Shown piece after piece: positions 57,194 through 64,000 of a stretch of DNA of 64,000 bases (positions are counted from its first letter, which is position 1; every line of letters starts with the position of its first letter). Under the pieces are notes generated by a model. That model was not told the origin of the DNA. It saw only the letters and a list, made by a program, of their open reading frames with translations, and searched no databases. The stretch is taken from assembly GCF_023159225.1 (NCBI RefSeq), contig NC_063162.1, positions 86,891,438 to 86,955,437 of the forward strand, given 5' to 3'. A program made the position numbers and the translations under genes. The stretch is from Perognathus longimembris pacificus (lineage: Eukaryota; Chordata; Mammalia; Rodentia; Heteromyidae).

Positions 57194-57406
57194 TTGCCAG
57201 TCCTGGGGTTGGGGACTCAGGGCCTGAGCACTGTCCCTGGCTTCTTTTTGCTCAAGGCTAGCACTCTACCACTTGAGCCACAGCGCCACTTCTGGCTTTC
57301 TCTATATATGTAGTGCTGGGGAATTGAGCCCAAGGCTTCATGTATGTGAGGTGAGGCAAGCACTCTACCACTGGGCCATATTCCCAGCCCAGAATTGCTA
57401 CATTAT
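57145..57406 (-). mobile_element. IDL-Geo SINE, antisense, with (ATT)n tail
   Basis: Reversed Geo unit and reversed ID-like unit span about 57195-57390, ending 'gccatattcccagccc'. The expected T-rich tail is an (ATT)n repeat (57153-57194). Flanks TTGTTACATTAT (57145-57156) and TTGCTACATTAT (57395-57406) differ at one of 12 positions, so this copy is somewhat older than those with perfect duplications. The repeat grew into the duplication edge. Confidence 0.85.
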
Positions 57407-58051
57407 GCTATATTGCTATTTTAATCACAAAAGTTACTTCAGTCTAAAACTTTTAGAATTGACATTTCATTGTGCAATTAACCATTTGCTAGTCTACACA
57501 ATTTACAATAGGACCCTTCCACCACACTCCCAGTAGACCCCTTATATCTTTGGTCATCTATAAACTTATAAATACGATCCTTCTTGTAAAAGAGATGTGT
57601 TCCTATAAATGTTTCTATAAATTGGTCTGCTTTCTTTCTGCCCCAGTTCTGTCAAATTTGTGTTCACAAAGAGAGGCAGTCAAGAAAATTATGCAAAAAA
57701 GACACCATTTCTAATTAGAACAAAATAAACCATAGCCTTAGTTCTGCAGATGGAAAGTAATGTCTTCAATTCATACTCTATCTATTTGACCATTCCACAG
57801 GGATATTGTGCTATTCTGATTTTCTCATCCACAGTATAAAGACATGATGGTTTCACCATGGGCATGGAGGAGGAGCATTCAGAAGAAGCTATGGAAATTG
57901 ATAGCCTTCAGATTTTTTTTTGATGTTAAAAAAAGTTAAAATATGTTCCCTATCAGCCTTTAGTGCAACAAAGAATGAGTGTTAGAATAACAAAATGTAA
58001 TAAGGCATCCTAGCCACAAAAGCAGGAGTGTTTACAAACAGGTTGTTTTTT
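57407..58051. other. Unassigned stretch
   Basis: Nothing recognised. Confidence 0.4.
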
Positions 58052-58575
58052 ACAGGATTAGCATCTCAATTCAGGACCTCACACTTGCTACTCTACCACT
58101 TGAGCCACAACCATCCAGTGCTTTTTGCTTATAGTTTAGCTTTCAGACAGGATCTCCTGAATTTTCCCAGACTACTTTGGGCCATGATTCTCTTACTTCC
58201 AGCCTAATAGATGGGATCATAGGCATGCACCATCATACCAGGTATTTTGGTTTTGTTTTTGTTTTTGCTTTGTTTTTGCCAGCCCTGGGGCTTATACTTA
58301 GGGCCTGAGCACTGTCCCTGGCTTCTTTTTGCTCAAGGCTAGCACTCTACCACTTAAGCCACAGTGCCACTTCCAGCTTTTTCTATATATATGTGGTGCT
58401 GGGGAATCAAACCCAGGGCTTCATATATGCAAGGCAAGCACTCTACCACTAGGCCATATTCCCAGCCCCCCAGGTATGTTTTTGATATAGTCTCAGTAAC
58501 TTTTCCCTGGGCTGGCCTAGAACCACAATCCTCCTTTCATCTGGGGTTATAAGTATGTACCATGACACCTAGCTA
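58052..58575 (-). repeat. 7SL-7SL-tRNA trimeric SINE, antisense, split by IDL-Geo
   Basis: The reversed tRNA unit ('ctctaccacttgagccacaa') and first reversed 7SL monomer end near 58245 with 'atgcaccatcataccagg'. After the inserted IDL-Geo, the second reversed 7SL monomer (58470-58575) runs to 'atgtaccatgacacctagct'. The insertion lies at the junction between the two 7SL monomers, where an A-rich linker is expected. Confidence 0.75.
58238..58477 (-). mobile_element. IDL-Geo SINE, antisense, nested in trimeric SINE
   Basis: The element 58246-58469 has a T-rich tail with TTTTTG units, reversed Geo, then the reversed ID unit ending 'ccatattcccagcccc'. The duplication CCAGGTAT lies at 58238-58245 and 58470-58477. 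It shows that IDL-Geo is younger than the trimeric 7SL family. Confidence 0.88.
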
Positions 58576-58969
58576 GAATAGTGTGACCTGCTATTGTCAC
58601 ATCACATCCAGGCGACTCATATGCAAGATGCAATGTCTATGGAAACATTTCATTTACATGAACATTTATGGCTTAATCACTTTCATCAACCTTTACAGAT
58701 CCTATTTTTACTTACATGGAAGTTGAAGTAAATAGGAACACTTGTTGCATCCAGAATTCTAACAGGCATCTCCCTCTCCCATGTAGAGTAGCAGAGGCTT
58801 TCCTTAGTGTGGCAGCTGGTTCGAATAAATCAACAAACAGCAACCGCAGCAAGTTTCTGCTGCCTTACTAAACCCCTGGTGAATCAGGATACAGGTTTCC
58901 AATTTTCAAAAAATTTCAGAAAGTTAACCTAACCCTATGCCCTTTACCTCACACAAGATGCACACAGGT
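58576..58969. other. Unassigned stretch
   Basis: Nothing recognised. Confidence 0.4.
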
Positions 58970-59402
58970 GCACATCTGAAAGAAGCTAGGAGGAGGGCAT
59001 GAATGGAAAATGGGGGGAGGGGAGGAAATGCAGTAGAAGGGCCCAATAGCTGCAATGGGCACTGATGAGAACAAACCAAGCAATCAAGGGCAGCAGGGAG
59101 GAGGGCAAATTAGAGAAAAAGAAGGAACAGATTACACTAAGCAAAAGAAAAGAGATATATATGTATATATCACCTGATCTGGAAGTAATTGTTTAAGCAC
59201 TGTAGACTAGAGCGACAATGTAGATTAAAGACAAGACTTTTTTTGTTTGTTTTTGAAAAATAATGAAGAAAGCAAGGGAAGTGGGGGGAGGGAGAGAGAA
59301 AAATGAGGAAGGGGATCCAGATATGACAAGAAATATATATGTATTCACTACCTTCAGCATGTAACTGTAACCCTTGTGTGAATCATCATGACAAAAAAAA
59401 AA
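58970..59402 (+). repeat. L1-like 3' end, third subfamily
   Basis: Two G/A-rich stretches (58990-59040 and 59275-59325) precede 'catgtaactgtaacccttgt' and an A-rich end at 59393-59402. The ending parallels the 'gaaactgtaacctctctg' block of the young L1 ends but is different in detail. L1 assignment by structure. Confidence 0.5.
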
Positions 59403-59759
59403 GTTAAGCTAAAGAATTTTTATTTGACCTATTATTATTTGACCTAAAGAAGCAGTACATGGGATAGTAATAAACTTAAATTATGGTGGGCTTAACATGC
59501 TCTTTGTGCCATTTAAAGGGTTTCACCATTCATCCAGAAAAGCCTGGGACCTTTAAGAAAGTTCTAGATCACAGTTTTGTCCCCATATTAAATGCCCACC
59601 ACACTAGAGTCCTGCTGGCACCAAGGAAGAGTCTTCTCAGATGTGACAGAGATGGTTCAAAGTCCTTCTGAGAAACTTCTATTAATCCTATTAATCCTCT
59701 TCTATTGATCCCATCCATCAGCATTCAGGTTTCCAATTCCAGATCTAGAGTCTTATGTG
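59403..59759. other. Unassigned stretch
   Basis: The 62-codon frame 59483-59671 is unsupported. No repeat named. Confidence 0.4.
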
Positions 59760-59980
59760 AGCCAGGTACCAGTGGTTCATGCCTATAATCCTAGCTACTC
59801 AGGAGGCTAAGATCTAAGGACTGTGGTTCAAAGCCAACCTTGTCAGGAGTCTATAACTCCTATCTCCAATTTTAACCATAAAACAAAGCCAGAAGTAAAG
59901 CTGTGGCTCAAGTGGTAGAGTATTAGCCTTTAATGAGAAAGTTAAGTGGGGTGCAGGCCTCATGTGTTTGAGTTAGAGAC
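59760..59980 (+). repeat. 7SL-Geo composite SINE
   Basis: 'gagccaggtaccagtggttc', 'ataatcctagctactcagga', 'agccagaagtaaagctgtgg', 'ctcaagtggtagagtattag'. The Geo 3' part is rearranged and the B-box-like end is degraded (tgtttgagttagag). Confidence 0.82.
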
Positions 59981-60179
59981 TGATTAGGGAAGGCTTCCAA
60001 GAAAGAAGATGGAAACCATAGTAAGTAGCTGTCCTTCCTACTTCTGGAAGGACATAGAGAAAGGTCAACCTCCTTGACCCCCTAGCCAAGGAAAAAAGAC
60101 AAAAAGGGACTTGAGCTACTGCTGCTTTTCTTCCCCAAGGCCACCCACAACCTAAGTCCCCCAGCTGAATTCAAAAGAA

Positions 60180-60760
60180 CACTGAGTGGTCATAAAATTA
60201 CCCTTTGCCCACAAGCACCAAATTTGCCGTGTGGCCTCATTAAAGTGTGCTCCTGCAGCTATGCTGTCAGTTTCAAAAGCAAACTCCTTTTAATTTTAAC
60301 TAGAGTCCTGGGCATCAGAAACAGTGCAGAAAGGGGATTCATTTATGAGTTCCTATGGCAGATTATGGGTTTTATTTGCTCCCTTACACCACTTTTCAGT
60401 CTGTCATTTTGGTAAGGTTAACCCCAGTGTAAAATGTTCCCGTAATTATGCTCGGAAACAGTCCCAGCCTGCCGCATGCCAATAAATGCCTGGAATAACT
60501 GTCAGGCTAAATGAATCCCATTTGGACAAAATGATTATTGAAAGTTATTTTAGTTCCCTATTAAGCAGTTGTGGAACAGAGCTGTAATCAAAATGTTTAT
60601 TTCAATTAGAATTATTATGGTCAATAAAAACCTCAAGTAGAAAGTAAACTACACTTTATCAAATAAAGGCCACAGCTAGTTAAACTTCTTTTTTCACACA
60701 GCCTCTATCACAGAATCTGACAAGAGGCACAGTTATTAGCTATTTCCATAGTATATTAAC
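60180..60760. promoter_or_regulatory. Candidate conserved non-coding element
   Basis: Nearly 600 bp with no transposon and balanced composition. It has a dense set of AT-core words typical of homeodomain and forkhead sites (TTTAATTTTAAC, CCAATAAATG, GTAATCAAAATG, CAATTAGAATTATTATGG, GGTCAATAAAA). No open frame of note other than a 63-codon one. Enhancer function is inference from appearance; an ancient exon or a simple unique region is possible. Confidence 0.3.
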
Positions 60761-61429
60761 GGGTTTTATAGTCCAACTACTATCTAACTGGTCCATGTGC
60801 CCTGGGTGGACAAACCCCTCCATTCTTCCCTGATGGTTACATCATCAAGGAGTTGGGCATGAACCCCTCTGTTTCCATAGTTACAAAGTGGGGGAGCACT
60901 AACTCACAACGAATGGTCAAAGAAAGACCCTGGGGGTCATAATGCCAATCAAAGTCCAATTTCACCACACTTTCCCTGTGACTGTGCACAAGCATTCCTG
61001 TTACTATACACAGCCATTTCTTTTCCTGTAGATCCCAAAGGTGCCCAGAAGAAAATGTTTTTCCTTATTAAGCCAATATACTCATCCTCACTAGAAAATC
61101 ATCCTGAGGATTTTTTTTCCTTGAAGTGGGAGGGAAGACTACTGAAGAGCATTTCTTTATCCTCCATTCTGTGACCTGCCTTTGGGATAATATCTTGTGT
61201 TCTACACAAGAAAAAATTACTTTTCTCCCCCTGAATCACAACAGGTCTAATTGTAACCCTCCATGCTTAAATGTATTGTGTTTTCTAAATAAAATCCAAT
61301 GCCTGAGTCATCCTCCAAAGTCAGAAGCTCTTGAGTTGGCATCCAGGCACTGTTTGGGGTGGTGGTTTTAATTTTGTTTTTGTCTTCTTAAGCTTCCTAG
61401 ATGATTCTGATATACAACTAGTGGTGTGT
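60761..61429. other. Unassigned stretch
   Basis: Nothing recognised. A GTTTCCATAGTTAC word at 60871-60884 is X-box-like. Confidence 0.35.
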
Positions 61430-61557
61430 ACTCTAGTATTGGATAGTGGTTCTCTGAGTAAGGTCCTTGAACCAGAAGCAATAACACCACCTGGGAACTT
61501 GATAGAAATGAACATTCTTAGCTCCTATCCCATAATTTCCTAATCAGAAACTGGCAC
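61430..61557. repeat. MER5A-like hAT DNA transposon fragment
   Basis: 'gatagtggttctctgagtaa', 'ggtccttgaaccagaagcaa', 'caccacctgggaacttgata', 'gaaatgaacattcttagctcc' and 'ctaatcagaaactg' follow the MER5A order, including the accagcagca...cacctgggaacttg block. Non-autonomous, ancient. Confidence 0.7.
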
Positions 61558-62209
61558 AGAGCTGGACAGTCTGTCTTGAGAGGGAAGTCAGATGCATGCT
61601 CAGAGCTCAGAGATCATCTTTAAAGAGAAAAATACAGCAAAGATGTCTATTAAAAACTCACCAGTTAAGAGAAGCCAACATTAACTCCCAGTAGAACAAG
61701 ATTAATAAACTAACAGTATCTACTGACAGTCTGCCTGAATATTAAGATAAAGGTTATGAAGAGATGCTAAAAATATTTCTTGGTTTTTACTTCACCAAGG
61801 CAGAAAGGTCTCTATGAACCATCATGACAAAATCCAGGACTGAGTGAATAATACGGAACTATAGGGAATAATGGGTTAAGAATCTGCAAATAGAATTTTT
61901 ATGGACTCTAGTATGGATACCATTAGCAGGCAGGGCAGAGCTACCTCAAAAGCAAAACCTTGAGTCAAACATTGATCTCATTTTTTTCTCCTTATCTACA
62001 TTCCCTTCCTCAGATTCCTCTTAGGTCTAGGTTCCCAAAGTCCTCCTGATTCCCAAAGCACCTCAGAACAAAGAAGAGAAATAATTCCCATGCTAAGATA
62101 TATATGACTGACAATTTGTTTTTACCTTTCCTTAGATTATTTGAATTTTAAACAAAGATACAAGCTCAGACTTCTGAGACCTACATAGCACTTTCCAGAG
62201 GAATGGTTC
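61558..62209. other. Unassigned stretch
   Basis: Nothing recognised. Confidence 0.4.
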
Positions 62210-62330
62210 TGTTTTAAGTCCTTTAGAGATATTAACCCATTCATTGCTCATAAAAATACTATGAAATAGGTACTCATTTACATGGTGATGTTAAGTAGTA
62301 AGTCACACCACTAAAAAGTGCCCTTGAGTC
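62210..62330 (-). repeat. Possible MIR fragment, antisense
   Basis: 'attgctcataaaaatactatg' and 'aaataggtactcatttacat' resemble the reversed MIR end (ctcacaacaaccctatgaggtagg). Confidence 0.45.
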
Positions 62331-63289
62331 CAAAGTGTGCCTAATGTGTGAGCTCTTATGCTTAGCATCTTATTCCTGCACCTTTATTGCTATATCTATA
62401 TTTATTCAGATTTCCTATGCTGAAAGGATTTGGGAAGAAGTTGATCTTGGAGGACCACTTGGCCCACACCTGGTAGATAACTGCAGTTTTACAGAAGTCA
62501 GGGTTGGTAAAAAATAAGTTTCTAATTTGGCATATTATTATTTTGTGGGAAGTATGTAGTACTGACCTCAATTTCATAACCTTTTTCTGTTTCTACTGCT
62601 ATTGTCATGAGTAGCTGACTCATACAAACAAAAATACTGAACCAATTATATTTGAAGGATTTGCTTTTCTAGTGAAAAAGCCAAAATCAATGTAGTGCTT
62701 TCAAGCCACTTTTCAAATCCAGATGCATCTCAGAATTATCTGGCTGCATAAGTGTCTCTAAGAGTTATGACATCTGGACCAAACTCCAACTTTTGAACAA
62801 AGTTACTTTGCCCAGGTTGAAGAAGGATCAGAACACAGCTGAAATTTTTTTGTCCCACACTTTCCATCCTATGATAGTGTCAAAACCCTTTTCTATATAA
62901 AATGTTAAATTTGATGAAGGTAATATTTGATGAAGCCTTCTAGAAAGTCTGTCAAAAAAAAAAAACTGGCAATCTGGTTTCAATTCCATCCTGCATTTGA
63001 AGACCATAGCATATAGCGAAGGGCTCAGTGTTAACCCATAAAGGACTTACTAAGCATTGCACATCTGAATCTTGTTGGCAGAAGGTTTCTCCAGCTGGCT
63101 AAGGAAGGTTTGAGGTGGCAACTCTGGGTAACCATCAATTCTCATCCCTTGACACTTTAATTAAGGTAATTTAACCACCTATTGAGTATAATATGAAGCA
63201 TTTCCCACTAAGAGACCATGAGGAGTTTGGAGGGACAGAAAGATGTGTATAAGAAGAGAAATCCACACAGCCTAAAGTTGGAAGGAGTC
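62331..63289. other. Unassigned stretch
   Basis: A weak MER5-like patch lies near 62695-62800. Otherwise nothing recognised. Confidence 0.35.
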
Positions 63290-63370
63290 CTGGTTATTAA
63301 TCAGCTCAGTGATGGTGACTTTTCCAAGGTCACACAGTTGATTAGTGGCTTCCCTCAGTCCCATACTAGA
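63290..63370 (-). repeat. MIR fragment, antisense
   Basis: 'ttttccaaggtcacacagtt' and 'gattagtggcttccctcagt' match the reversed conserved MIR core (caaggtcacacagctagtaag). Confidence 0.6.
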
Positions 63371-64000
63371 TGAGAAGCCATGAGGTGTTAAGTAGGGGTT
63401 GTCCAGGCATAGCAGATTATTAATACTTTGCTAGTAAAGCTCAGCTCTAGATTTCTCAGAACTTCATGGCAGCCTAAGTTCACCTTTGGGATCTGGAGAA
63501 AGCTCATTACAGTTCCCAAAACTCAAGATCCTGTGATCTTTTTTTTTCCAGAGTAGGTAGGAAGGGTTGCCGGGTGCAGTGCAAGATGCTCCTCTTTTTC
63601 TTATCTCCTGGTGTCATAAAAAGATTCATGGAGTGGCGACCTGGGCATAATGGGTTTCTAGTGCCTCTACTTGTTAAGCAGTGAAGAAAATCAACTTCTA
63701 ATCAAGCTAGTGCAATCTGAATGGCATATGTGTCATTAATCATTTTAATTAAGGCACACTGTCCAGTTCTGGCACTCAAATGTGCTATTCTTTAGCTAAG
63801 TATTTTTCCCAGGCCCTAAAGAACTTTAAATTCCACCTTTAAAAAATATTTTTTTACTCTAACAGATAATATTCATTTAATCCAAAAAGTGAGTGACTGT
63901 TACCTTATTCTCCAGAGATTATGTTGGGCATATAGCAAGATTTAGCATGATTATTGGTTGGTAAATTTACATAAATATAAATATAAAACATGTTTTGGAT
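63371..64000. other. Unassigned stretch to window end
   Basis: No gene or nameable repeat. AT-rich, with TTAATCATTTTAATTAAGG at 63736-63754. Confidence 0.4.

Overview
This window is non-coding, AT-rich nuclear DNA from a rodent. It most likely comes from the superfamily Geomyoidea (kangaroo rats, pocket mice, pocket gophers). The diagnosis rests on many copies of a SINE whose left half is an ID-like, tRNA-Ala-derived unit and whose right half is the unit I know as 'Geo'. As I recall, this IDL-Geo family has been described as restricted to Geomyoidea. No bacterial or viral gene layout is present. No open reading frame in 64 kb looks like an exon of a protein I recognise. The longest frames (about 100-140 codons) fall in microsatellites, SINEs, LTRs or unassigned DNA. 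The window is best read as part of a gene desert or a very large intron.

The content is mostly layered transposable elements. Ancient mammalian layers are MIR and L2 fragments, MaLR-type (MLT1/MST) LTRs, a MER5A-like hAT fragment and L1M 3' ends. A decayed L1 ORF2 with its 3' UTR fills about 10.55-13.48 kb and is itself interrupted by SINEs. Intermediate layers are B1-like monomers, elements joining one or two 7SL-derived monomers to a tRNA-like tail, a solo LTR at 4871-5249 with a 4-bp duplication, and another LTR-like block near 13.5-14.2 kb. Young layers are IDL-Geo SINEs, several flanked by perfect target-site duplications; 7SL-Geo composite SINEs; Geo-only insertions; and short L1 3' ends, two of which are identical over 79 nt. 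Many SINE tails have become microsatellites: (GA)n at 3.8 kb, (AC)n plus a 285-nt purine tract at 6.9 kb, a purine tract at 42.4 kb, a CAG-type repeat at 44.9 kb and (ATT)n at 57.2 kb.

Region by region: 0-10.5 kb is SINE-rich with LTRs. 10.5-13.5 kb is the L1 ruin. 13.5-23.6 kb is mixed SINE, LTR and L1 ends. 23.6-30.8 kb is long and repeat-poor. 30.8-44 kb has scattered MIR, L1 ends and nested SINE/L1 insertions. 44-51 kb carries MaLR, L1M, L2 and SINE pieces. 51-57 kb is repeat-poor with a Z-DNA-prone tract and a perfect hairpin. 57-60 kb is a nested SINE cluster. 60-64 kb is mostly unique sequence with a candidate conserved element.

The most interesting observation concerns SINE architecture. 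The 'Geo' right monomer reads as a second tRNA/ID-derived unit with A-box-like and B-box-like blocks. Two independent insertions in this window consist of Geo alone, start at the Geo boundary and carry their own target-site duplications. This suggests Geo may be, or may have been, a free-standing pol III unit. A pair of tandem IDL-Geo copies inside a single target-site duplication points to dimeric retroposition. All family names come from reading by eye and memory; no database search was run.
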